Origin: Pseudomonas sp. Root71
GTDB lineage: Bacteria > Pseudomonadota > Gammaproteobacteria > Pseudomonadales > Pseudomonadaceae
NCBI RefSeq assembly: GCF_001429045.1
Contig: NZ_LMHY01000001.1
Location: 317,892 to 381,891 of the forward strand
Length of the DNA: 64,000 nt
Direction of reading: 5' to 3'
In this document: positions 56,871 to 64,000 of the stretch, piece by piece
How the letters are laid out: each line of letters opens with the position of its first letter
Numbering within the stretch: position 1 is the first letter of the stretch
Position numbers and translations under genes: made by a program
The notes under the pieces: model-generated
The model's database searches: none
Seen by the model: the letters and a program-made list of their open reading frames with translations, nothing else
Told to the model about the DNA's origin: nothing

Positions 56871-57757
56871 AGCGCTTCCGTTTCTCCAGCCTGATGCTGG
56901 TACTGGGTCTGTTGTTCATCTACCTGCCGATGCTGATCCTGGTGATCTACTCGTTCAACGCCTCGAAACTGGTAACGGTGTGGGGCGGCTGGTCGATCAA
57001 GTGGTACGTCGGCCTGCTCGACAACAGCCAACTGATGGGTTCGGTGGTGCGTTCGCTGGAAATTGCCTGCTACACGGCGGTGGCGGCGGTGGCATTGGGC
57101 ACACTGGCGGCGTTCGTCCTGACGCGCATTACGCGCTTCAAGGGCCGTACCCTGTTCGGTGGCCTGGTCACCGCGCCGCTGGTGATGCCTGAGGTGATCA
57201 CCGGTCTGTCGCTGTTGCTGCTGTTCGTGGCCATGGCGCAGATGATCGGCTGGCCGCAGGAACGCGGCATCGTCACCATCTGGATCGCCCACACCACGTT
57301 CTGTGCGGCCTATGTGGCGGTGGTGGTTTCGGCGCGCTTGCGCGAGCTGGACCTGTCCATCGAAGAGGCGGCCATGGACCTCGGTGCACGGCCGTGGAAG
57401 GTGTTCTTCCTGATCACCATCCCGATGATCGCACCGTCGTTGGCGGCGGGCGGGATGATGTCCTTCGCATTGTCCCTCGATGACCTGGTGCTGGCGAGTT
57501 TCGTGTCGGGCCCGGGTTCCACGACCCTGCCGATGGAAGTGTTCTCGGCGGTGCGTCTGGGGGTCAAGCCCGAGATCAACGCCGTGGCCAGCCTGATCCT
57601 GCTGGCGGTGTCGATCGTGACTTTCCTGGTCTGGTTCTTCAGCCGTCGTGCCGAAGAAAGCCGTCGTCGTGCGATCCAGCAGGCGATCGAAGAAGCGGCA
57701 GCCGACTCGTGGAAGCAACCGGACGTGCGTCGCGCACAGGCACCGGAAGCGGCTTGA
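56867..57757 (+). CDS. spuH: Polyamine ABC transporter permease (PotI/SpuH)
   Basis: 296-aa second permease with EAA loop EAAMDLGARPWKVFFLITIPMIAPS and six hydrophobic segments. The C-terminal tail is charged (RRAEESRRRAIQQAIEEAAAD). It closes the spuB-spuH run and is followed by a REPIN rather than by a classic terminator. Confidence 0.95.
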   Translation: MKRFRFSSLMLVLGLLFIYLPMLILVIYSFNASKLVTVWGGWSIKWYVGLLDNSQLMGSVVRSLEIACYTAVAAVALGTLAAFVLTRITRFKGRTLFGGLVTAPLVMPEVITGLSLLLLFVAMAQMIGWPQERGIVTIWIAHTTFCAAYVAVVVSARLRELDLSIEEAAMDLGARPWKVFFLITIPMIAPSLAAGGMMSFALSLDDLVLASFVSGPGSTTLPMEVFSAVRLGVKPEINAVASLILLAVSIVTFLVWFFSRRAEESRRRAIQQAIEEAAADSWKQPDVRRAQAPEAA

Positions 57758-57800
57758 GTCTGAACCAGGGGTGACCACAACAATGTGGTCACCCCGATTC

Positions 57801-57897
57801 AAAATGTGGGAGCGGGCTTGCTCGCGAAAGCGGTGTGTCAGTCAATGTGGATGTCGACTGACACGACCCCTTCGCGAGCAAGCCCGCTCCCACATTT
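57801..57897. repeat. REP doublet (REPIN) with internal palindrome, GTGGGAGCGGGCTTG family
   Basis: AATGTGGGAGCGGGCTTGCT and AGCAAGCCCGCTCCCACATT face each other. Between them GTGTCAGTC and GACTGACAC form another inverted repeat, so the whole 97-base element can fold into one long cruciform. It lies between the convergent spuH and HD-domain genes. Confidence 0.88.
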
Positions 57898-57899
57898 GC

Positions 57900-58541
57900 T
57901 CATGCGACCCAGGGCGATTTGCGGATGACCTCGACGAAGTTCATCGGCTTGAACCCCGGCTCCTGATCCGCCAGCACATCGGCTTTCACATTACCAAACG
58001 TGGTCTGCGGACGATGGCGCAAGCCATCGGCAAACGCGCAGATGATGCACTCCTTGAACCCCTCGCCCCGTGGATGCGCATGCACCACCGCTTCGCGCTG
58101 CACGCTGGAAAACGCTGCGTAGTCCATGCCCAGCACGTCCATCTCGACGCCAGCCGTGACCAGCGCCACGGTGGGCCGCAAATGCCGGGGCACGCCCGGC
58201 GTGGTGTGCAGGGCAATCGATAGCCAGACCTGTTCGATGTCGTCATCGCTCAACCCGTAGGGCTTGAGGAACGCCGCTGCAGCGTTGGCACCATCGACTT
58301 CGAAGCGCTCGTTGTCGCTGCGATAACCTTGCACCAGGCCCAGGTCATGGAACATCGCGCCGACGTACAGCAACTCCGGGTTGTAGGCCAGTCGCTTGCG
58401 CTCACCGCTCAGTGCGCCGAACAGGAAGACCCGGCGCGAGTGGTGGTAGAGCAGGTCGGACTCGATGTCGCGAATGTATTCGGTGGTGGCCCTGGCCAGT
58501 GCACTGTCGGGGATCTGGATGCCGGCGATGGTGCTGCTCAT
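57900..58541 (-). CDS. HD-domain hydrolase (cyanamide hydratase Ddi2/3-like)
   Basis: 213-aa single HD-domain protein. Metal ligands are H34 in LLYHHSRRVFLF, H65-D66 in GAMFHDLGLV, and later histidine and aspartate positions (SIALHTTPG, CAFADG). The order YHHSRRVFLFG...LLYVGAMFHDLGL...RFEVDGANAA fits the fungal/bacterial cyanamide hydratase-like branch more than signalling HD proteins. Substrate is unknown. It is divergent from a GlxA-type regulator, which may control it. Confidence 0.85.
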   Translation of the reverse strand: MSSTIAGIQIPDSALARATTEYIRDIESDLLYHHSRRVFLFGALSGERKRLAYNPELLYVGAMFHDLGLVQGYRSDNERFEVDGANAAAAFLKPYGLSDDDIEQVWLSIALHTTPGVPRHLRPTVALVTAGVEMDVLGMDYAAFSSVQREAVVHAHPRGEGFKECIICAFADGLRHRPQTTFGNVKADVLADQEPGFKPMNFVEVIRKSPWVA

Positions 58542-58710
58542 GGAGTTTTCCTCGTCGTGAACGCCTTGGCGGCGCTGAGGGTTTCAGTCTGTTCCGGCCC
58601 CCGAAACCGGACAATCGATCCATGGCTGCGATCCCGGCCAATGAGCGTGCATATCGCGCCAACCTCGCTTGTTGTGTGTGGATTGGCTAGGGTTGCTGGT
58701 GAGCAGCTAG

Positions 58711-58788
58711 AAAAGATCGCAGCCTTCGGCAGCTCCTACATGGCATTGCGCTCACCTGTAGGAGCTGCCGAAGGCTGCGATCTTTTTT
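58711..58788. repeat. REP doublet (REPIN), AGGAGCTGCCG-AGGCTGCGATC family
   Basis: AAAAGATCGCAGCCTTCGGC...CTCCTAC and GTAGGAGCTGCCGAAGGCTG...TCTTTTTT lie in the promoter region of the glxA-type gene, 25 bases before its start. Most copies sit between gene ends, so this promoter-side location is unusual and could affect expression. Confidence 0.88.
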
Positions 58789-58812
58789 CAACGTTGAGGA
58801 TGAACTTGAACC

Positions 58813-59778
58813 ATGCAGAAAACCGTAGCCATCGTGGTGTTCGCCGGCGTCCAGTCACTGGATGTCACCGGTCCCATGGATGTGTTTTCCGAGGCCAATC
58901 GCTTCCTTGCCCCGCAGGATCACTATCGTCTGGAGGTGATCGGCGTCGAGCGCGGGATGATGGCGTGCTCCAACGGTTTGGCACTCAATGCCCATCGGCA
59001 TTTCAGCGAGGCGCTGGAGCCATACGACCTGTTGCTGGTGGCCGGCGGGCCGCAGTTGCCGTTCATGAGTTTCGGTATGGCATTCGATGGCTGGTTGCGC
59101 GATGCCTGTGCCCGGGCCAAGCGCTTTGGCTCGATCTGCAATGGCGCGTTCATGCTCGCCCGGGCCGGATTGCTGGAGGGGCGCACGGTCACCACGCACT
59201 GGCAGGACGCATCGGATCTGGCGGTGTTGTGTCCCACGTCCCGGGTGGAGGCGGATCGACTGTATGTCGAGGACGGCGAGCTGTTCACCTCGGCCGGGGT
59301 CACCGCGGGTATCGATCTGTCGCTGTATCTGTTGGGTCGGGATCACGGGTCGGAAGTGGCGCTGAATGTCGCCAAGCGGCTGGTGGTGTTTACCCAGCGT
59401 TCGGGCGGGCAGTCGCAATTCAGTCCGTTCCTCACGCCGCACGCCGAAACGGATTCAGCGGTGGCGATGGTGCAGCATTACGTGCTGGCCAACCTGACGG
59501 GCGACCTGACGATCGCCGACCTGGCCAATGCCGCCAACATGAGCGCGCGGAACTTCTCCCGGGTGTTTGCCAGGGAAGCGAAAATCACCCCGGCCGAGTT
59601 CGTCGAGCGTGCGCGAGTGGATGCGGCGAGGACGCTGCTGGAAAGTACCCGCGCGCCGCTCAAGACCGTGGCCTATCAATGCGGCTTTCGCGATGCCCAG
59701 CATATGCGCAGTGTGTTCAATCGTAGATTGGGGGTGACGCCGCAGCAGTTCAGGTTGAATTTTGCGGCGATGGTTTGA
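58813..59778 (+). CDS. GlxA family transcriptional regulator (DJ-1/PfpI + AraC)
   Basis: 321-aa regulator. Residues 1-190 form a DJ-1/PfpI domain with C109 at the nucleophile elbow (GSICNGAFMLA) but probably no enzyme activity. Residues about 215-315 are an AraC double helix-turn-helix (LTIADLANAANMSARNFSRVFAREAKITPAEFVERARVD, KTVAYQCGFRDAQHMRSVFNRRLGVTPQQFR). It is divergent from the HD hydrolase. The ligand is unknown; other GlxA-type regulators sense quaternary amines or arginine. Confidence 0.93.
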   Translation: MQKTVAIVVFAGVQSLDVTGPMDVFSEANRFLAPQDHYRLEVIGVERGMMACSNGLALNAHRHFSEALEPYDLLLVAGGPQLPFMSFGMAFDGWLRDACARAKRFGSICNGAFMLARAGLLEGRTVTTHWQDASDLAVLCPTSRVEADRLYVEDGELFTSAGVTAGIDLSLYLLGRDHGSEVALNVAKRLVVFTQRSGGQSQFSPFLTPHAETDSAVAMVQHYVLANLTGDLTIADLANAANMSARNFSRVFAREAKITPAEFVERARVDAARTLLESTRAPLKTVAYQCGFRDAQHMRSVFNRRLGVTPQQFRLNFAAMV

Positions 59779-59805
59779 GCTGACATTTTTATTGCCTGTG
59801 AGGGA

Positions 59806-59901
59806 CCCTTCGCGGGCAAGCCCGCTCCCACAGGGTTCTCTGGTGTTCACACAATTTGTGTTCGACACAGATCCCTGTGGGAGCGAGCTTGCTCGCGATG
59901 A
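59806..59901. repeat. REP doublet (REPIN), GTGGGAGCGGGCTTG family
   Basis: CCTTCGCGGGCAAGCCCGCT and AGCGAGCTTGCTCGCGATGA units flank about 40 bases between the converging glxA-type and acylase genes. Confidence 0.87.
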
Positions 59902-59922
59902 GGCCAGTCCAGCCAGCAAAAT

Positions 59923-62322
59923 CTATGGCACAGCCCGCGCCGGCAACAGCTTCAACGTACTGCGCGTGTTGGCCGTGACTTCTTCATCATTGAGATGCGC
60001 CTGGAAGTACATCCCCTCGATGTAGGCCTCGGCCTGATCATCATAGTGACTGTCGAACAGTACGCCGCTCTGGCCGACCGGGTTGACGGTCAGGCTGTGG
60101 GTCGGGTCGGCGAAGTCGATCAGGCGTCGGGTCGAGGGGCCATAAGTGACGGGCCAGGGTGCCGGGCCAATTTTCGCCGAGAGGTTGTTGGGCACTTCAT
60201 GGCTGCCCGGTGCGGCGAAGGGGCCGACATTGAAGAACAGGTCCAGCGGCTTTTGCTGCCCCAGCGGATGGCCGTGGGTCAACGTGTGCGCGTTGCCCCA
60301 CTGCCATTGCGAGGCGTCGGCGCCGAGTGTGCTCTTGAGGTGCGCGAGGCTGGCTTGCCAGGCGGCCTTCACCGTATCGGCACGGGTTTCCTTGCCGAGG
60401 GTGCTGCGGTTGTCCCACCACGGTGAATCGGCGCTGGCGGCCAGGCGGGGGAGCGCGGCGTCGATCACCCGGGTCGAGAGCAGCGTTTCGAAGAAGTCGT
60501 TACCCAGTTCATCGCGCATCGTCGCGTCAGCCAGGTTGAACAGGAGCTGGTTGAACAGCGTGGCGCTGGTCGAGTCGAGGGGGTAATCGCCTTGCCACTG
60601 GGCCAGTTGCTCCACCAGTTTGAGCTCGGCGGGATCGCTCACCACTTCGCGCAATACTGGCAACAGTGGTGCCAACAGGCGCGGGCCGTAGGCGGTGGTG
60701 GTGCCCAGTTGCAGCTTCTGGCTGTTTTCCAGGTCCCATTTGACCGCTTTGTCACTGAGCTGGCGATTGAGTTGCTGGCCGCGATCGGCAAGGTTGTAGT
60801 AGCCGGGAATCTCCATGCCGGTCGGCGACACTGGCTGGAAGTTGGCCGAGACGATGTAGCCCCGGGCCGGGTTTTCTTCCTGGGGGTTGGCCGTGAACGG
60901 GTAAAAGCCGTCCTTGTCCGCCTCGGCGGTGCTGCCGTCGAGGATGAACCACGGGCGTACACCCGTCGGGCGTTTAGGCAATTGCGCCGCCGCCCACCAG
61001 CCGATGTCACCCTTGGCATTGGCCCAGACAACGTTCAGGCCCGGGGCCTGGATTTTTGCCGAGGCACTGCGGGCCTTGGCCAGGGTATCGGCGCGATTGA
61101 GCTGGTAGAAGCCCTCCAGGATCGGGTTCTGGCTTTCGAGAAACGCCCACCACATGGCAATCGGCGTTTTGCCGGCGCCGCTGCCCAAGGCATCGTTGAC
61201 GATCGGGCCGTGGGGCGACTGGCGCAACACCAGGGTGACTGGCGCCTGGCCCTTGACCACGATCTGCTGCTCGCTGGTCGTCATGTCCACCCATTTGCCG
61301 CGATACCAGACCTGATTGGGGTTGTCCGGGTTGACCTTCTCGGCGATCAGGTCGAGGTCGTCGTTCTGGAACATGGTGATGCTCCAGCCGAAGTCGCTGT
61401 TCATGCCCAGGGAGGCAAACGGCATCAGGGCCTGATAGTGGCCGTAGAGTTCAAAGCCCGGCGCCGAGAGCTGTGCTTCGTACCACACCGACGGCGCGGA
61501 AAAACGGATATGCGGATCACCCGCCAGCAACGGCTTGCCGCTTTGGGTCCGGCTGCCCGCGACGACCCAGGCGTTGCTGCCCTCGAACTGTGGCAGGCCG
61601 TTGTCAGCCAGGGCTTGCTCGCTCAGGCGGGCGAGGGCGTTGAGGTCTTTCCAGTCGGCGCTGGCCAAGGGTGTGCCGGTCCCGTTGAGCACGCCCTTTG
61701 GCTGCCAGTCGAGATCGAAGATGTTCAGGTATTCAGGCCCCAGTTGATCGCGCACGAATGTCAGCAAGGGTTCGGTACGAAATGCCGCGGCAAAACTGTA
61801 GGCCATGTAGCCGGCGATGCTGATGGTGTCCTGGGCCGTGAACGGGCGTTTTGGAATGCCCAGCACATCGAACTCCACGGGTTTGGCGTGGCTGTCCTGA
61901 TACTGGTTGATGCCGTCCAGATAGGCTTGCATGGCGATGAAGGAGGGCGACTGCTTGTCGAGATTCGCCAAGTAGGTTTCGGCACGTTCGCGAATGCGCA
62001 GGCTGCGCATCAGTTTGTCGGTATCGAGCAGTTTCGGCCCCAGCACTTCGGCCAGTTCGCCACGGGCCAGGCGACGCAGGACTTCCATCTGGAACAGGCG
62101 GTCCTGGGCATGCACATAGCCGAGGGCACGGTACAGGTCGGTTTCGTTGTCGGCGCGGATGTGCGGGACGCCGCGCTCGTCGTAGCGCACGGTGACGGAG
62201 CCTTGCAGGTGTTGCAGTTCCATCATGCCCTGGCGTGACGGCTGCTTGCTGTAGAGGTACCAACCGGCCCCGGCGGCCAGCATGACGATCAACAGAGCGA
62301 GAGCGGTCAGGCTGCGTTTCAT
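59923..62322 (-). CDS. hacB: Penicillin acylase family protein, probable acyl-homoserine-lactone acylase (HacB-like)
   Basis: 799-aa N-terminal-nucleophile hydrolase precursor: an N-terminal hydrophobic segment, the alpha-chain region VTVRYDERGVPHIRADNETDLYRALGYVHAQDRLFQMEVLRR, and the autocleavage site Gly248-Ser249 (EGSNAWVVAGSRT) that would create the catalytic beta-chain Ser. In P. aeruginosa the acylase HacB (PA0305) lies beside spuH, which matches this position. It could degrade quorum-sensing lactones or other acyl amides. An AAGGAG site precedes ATG 62322. Confidence 0.85.
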   Translation of the reverse strand: MKRSLTALALLIVMLAAGAGWYLYSKQPSRQGMMELQHLQGSVTVRYDERGVPHIRADNETDLYRALGYVHAQDRLFQMEVLRRLARGELAEVLGPKLLDTDKLMRSLRIRERAETYLANLDKQSPSFIAMQAYLDGINQYQDSHAKPVEFDVLGIPKRPFTAQDTISIAGYMAYSFAAAFRTEPLLTFVRDQLGPEYLNIFDLDWQPKGVLNGTGTPLASADWKDLNALARLSEQALADNGLPQFEGSNAWVVAGSRTQSGKPLLAGDPHIRFSAPSVWYEAQLSAPGFELYGHYQALMPFASLGMNSDFGWSITMFQNDDLDLIAEKVNPDNPNQVWYRGKWVDMTTSEQQIVVKGQAPVTLVLRQSPHGPIVNDALGSGAGKTPIAMWWAFLESQNPILEGFYQLNRADTLAKARSASAKIQAPGLNVVWANAKGDIGWWAAAQLPKRPTGVRPWFILDGSTAEADKDGFYPFTANPQEENPARGYIVSANFQPVSPTGMEIPGYYNLADRGQQLNRQLSDKAVKWDLENSQKLQLGTTTAYGPRLLAPLLPVLREVVSDPAELKLVEQLAQWQGDYPLDSTSATLFNQLLFNLADATMRDELGNDFFETLLSTRVIDAALPRLAASADSPWWDNRSTLGKETRADTVKAAWQASLAHLKSTLGADASQWQWGNAHTLTHGHPLGQQKPLDLFFNVGPFAAPGSHEVPNNLSAKIGPAPWPVTYGPSTRRLIDFADPTHSLTVNPVGQSGVLFDSHYDDQAEAYIEGMYFQAHLNDEEVTANTRSTLKLLPARAVP

Positions 62323-62425
62323 GGAGACTCCTTGTTGTTATTGTGATTCCTGGCGCCACTGTGTAACACGTTGCGCCGATTTGGCGCATCGCCCGTAGGA
62401 GGGATTCGTATTACTGCGTCTTTCC

Positions 62426-63007
62426 CTATTTGCTTGGCTCGACAAGCCACGGGCAGTAACACCCCACCGCCAGTGTGTGCGTGGCACTCACCGCACGTCC
62501 CTCATCCAGCGCTTGCAGGATCGGTTCGATAAAGCTGTTGCTCGAATTGCAGGTCAGGCCTTCGCTGTAGGGGCCGAAATACGCCAGTTTGCCGCTGCGA
62601 TCCCAGATCGCCACGGCCGGGCTGGCGGGGATCTGTTCGGAGCCGGGCAGGACGTCGATGGTTTTCAGGCTGTTCAAGGTGCCCGGCAATTGGCCGTGGC
62701 TGCCGGGTTTTTGCACGGCATAGAATTCCACGCCATGGGGAATGTAGCGCTCGACCAGTTCGGTCAGGTGTTGTTGGTTGCCGACATTGCACGGGCAGGC
62801 CGGGTCCCAGAAGTGGACCAGGCGGATGGCGCCAGGGCCGGCGAGGGATTCGGGAAGGCGCAGCGGATCGCCGGAAAACATCGCGGTGTGCTCGCTGAAC
62901 GCCCGCAGGTAACGCCCCTGGAACCAGTCGTAGGCCGCCCACAATGCGCCGGCACACACCACGGCGAGCAGGCTGGCAAACAGGGTGGCGCGAAGGGGCG
63001 AGCGCAT
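62426..63007 (-). CDS. DUF6436 thioredoxin-fold membrane protein
   Basis: 193-aa protein with one N-terminal membrane segment (ATLFASLLAVVCAGALWAAYDWF), then a thioredoxin-like domain carrying C71-P-C73 in HFWDPACPCNVGNQQHLTELVERY and the cis-proline region IPASPAVAIWDRSG. The C-terminal CYCPWL adds two more cysteines. The fold suggests a periplasm-facing redox or metal-binding role, but the family is uncharacterised. It is divergent from the hydrolase that follows. Confidence 0.82.
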   Translation of the reverse strand: MRSPLRATLFASLLAVVCAGALWAAYDWFQGRYLRAFSEHTAMFSGDPLRLPESLAGPGAIRLVHFWDPACPCNVGNQQHLTELVERYIPHGVEFYAVQKPGSHGQLPGTLNSLKTIDVLPGSEQIPASPAVAIWDRSGKLAYFGPYSEGLTCNSSNSFIEPILQALDEGRAVSATHTLAVGCYCPWLVEPSK

Positions 63008-63103
63008 CGGTTCAATCCTCGAAGGTCGGCTAGCTTGCCATGCTTGCCGCGACAGATGAATATCGCAGGCCTATAAAGTCCGTTTCACGTTCTGGAATCG
63101 TCC

Positions 63104-64000
63104 ATGCCGGCTACTTTCGACCCTGATTTTCTACGTGCAAGCCTGCTGCCATTGGCGGCCGGGCAGCCGTTGTCGGCGCAGGCGCAGGCTTACCAGCGAT
63201 TCTACGGGCTGGATTTTGCCTCGCGTCAGGTGCGCAGTGGCCTTGGGCGATTCGAGGTCGACGGTTATGAGCTGGTCAGCCAGTTCTGGTGGCCCGAGCG
63301 GGCAAAGGCGACGTTGTTTGTCATCCACGGTTTCTACGACCACACCGGGCTCTACCGGCATGTGATCGAATGGGCGCTGGACCAGGGCTTTGCGGTGATT
63401 GCCTGCGACTTGCCGGGGCATGGCTTGTCCAGTGGCGAACGGGCGAGCATCAAGGATTTCGCCGAGTACCAGGACACGCTGCAAGGTCTGTTCAGTGAGG
63501 CGCAGTCTCTCGACCTGCCGCAGCCGTGGCACCTGTGCGGGCAGAGCACCGGCGGGGCGATCGTGATCGATCATGTGTTGAATGCGGGGGCGAGCAGCCC
63601 GGCCCAGGGGCAGGTGATTCTGCTGTCGCCGCTGGTGCGGCCGCGGGCGTGGGGTTGGTCGCAGCTGAGTTATTACCTGCTCAAACCTTTCGTCAAAGCC
63701 ATCGCCCGACGTTTCAGCGAGAACTCCAGCGACCCGGCCTTTCTGCCGTTCCTGCAAGCCGATCCGTTGCAGCCGCTGCGTCTGCCGACGGCCTGGGTGG
63801 GCGCATTGGCGCGCTGGATCAAGCGCATCGAGGCCGCTCCCGTGAGTGCCCGCCGGCCGCTGATCGTGCAGGGGCAGGCCGACATGACGGTGGATTGGGA
63901 ACACAACCTGGAAGTGTTGCGGGGCAAGTTTGATCGGCCGCAGGTGCTGATGCTTCCCGAGGCGCGGCATCATCTGGCGAATGAGACGCTGGTGATGCGA
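63104..64000 (+). CDS. Alpha/beta hydrolase (monoglyceride lipase type), cut by window end
   Basis: 299 codons are visible with no stop before the window ends. TLFVIHGFYDHTGLYRHVIEWALDQGF and IACDLPGHGLSSGERASIKDFAEYQDTL are the core of Hydrolase_4 (serine aminopeptidase S33/monoacylglycerol lipase) proteins. The nucleophile is S148 in LCGQSTGGAI; PLIVQGQADMTVDW provides the Asp region and LPEARHHLANE the catalytic His. Substrate unknown. Confidence 0.88.
   Translation, partial: MPATFDPDFLRASLLPLAAGQPLSAQAQAYQRFYGLDFASRQVRSGLGRFEVDGYELVSQFWWPERAKATLFVIHGFYDHTGLYRHVIEWALDQGFAVIACDLPGHGLSSGERASIKDFAEYQDTLQGLFSEAQSLDLPQPWHLCGQSTGGAIVIDHVLNAGASSPAQGQVILLSPLVRPRAWGWSQLSYYLLKPFVKAIARRFSENSSDPAFLPFLQADPLQPLRLPTAWVGALARWIKRIEAAPVSARRPLIVQGQADMTVDWEHNLEVLRGKFDRPQVLMLPEARHHLANETLVMR

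Noticed and set aside
57648..58223. 191-codon frame crossing the spuH end, REPIN and HD gene
   Set aside because: It passes through a repeat and is antisense to the HD gene, with no start signal.

Overview
The window looks like core chromosome from a Pseudomonas of the P. fluorescens complex. Three things point there: gene order (trxA-rho, ubiD, glpT, fau-6S RNA-zapA, pepP-ubiH-ubiI, gcvT-gcvH-gcvP, argE-argA, ssuEADCBF, spu polyamine cluster), GC-rich codon use, and many paired REP-type repeats typical of fluorescent pseudomonads. I see no phage, plasmid, transposase, CRISPR array, tRNA or rRNA.

Layout. 1-6.2 kb: the last codons of trxA, then rho, an OafA-type acyltransferase, and ubiD overlapping a 2Fe-2S flavin/NAD(P)H reductase. 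6.4-13.4 kb: chaC converging on glpT, a short TonB-domain protein, a quinone oxidoreductase-like protein, a FliL-like protein, an EVE protein, a 51-aa membrane protein, 5-formyl-THF cyclo-ligase, 6S RNA, zapA and a ZapB-like coiled coil. 13.5-18 kb: ygfB, pepP, ubiH and ubiI (ubiquinone hydroxylation). 18.2-21 kb: a periplasmic ferric-iron binding protein and its fused permease, with no ATPase nearby. 21.1-26.9 kb: glycine cleavage genes gcvT, gcvH and gcvP, split by an aminotransferase on the other strand. 27-31.6 kb: DUF2388, NfeD/SPFH membrane pair, orphan PilB/GspE-type ATPase, a small ACT-like protein and an Lrp regulator. 31.7-35.8 kb: CYTH-CHAD protein, argE and argA; argA is preceded by a possible arginine leader peptide.

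35.9-46.3 kb is a sulfur-scavenging region: a lone tauA, two tandem OprE/OprD-type porins, the 1-Cys peroxiredoxin lsfA and the complete ssuEADCBF operon. Several of its proteins contain almost no Met or Cys. tauA and both porins share an upstream sequence motif, which suggests co-regulation under sulfate limitation.

46.4-57.8 kb is polyamine uptake and catabolism: a TetR regulator, two divergent gamma-glutamylpolyamine synthetase paralogues, a decayed spuA amidohydrolase remnant, the aminotransferase spuC, two periplasmic polyamine-binding proteins and the PotGHI-type ABC transporter. 57.9-64 kb: HD-domain hydrolase divergent from a GlxA regulator, a penicillin/AHL acylase like HacB, a thioredoxin-fold DUF6436 protein and an alpha/beta hydrolase cut by the window end.

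Nothing here is clearly a new defence, toxin or secretion system. The most interesting signals are the sulfur-sparing cluster with its shared motif, the spuA pseudogene, the argA leader candidate and the REP doublets at many operon ends.
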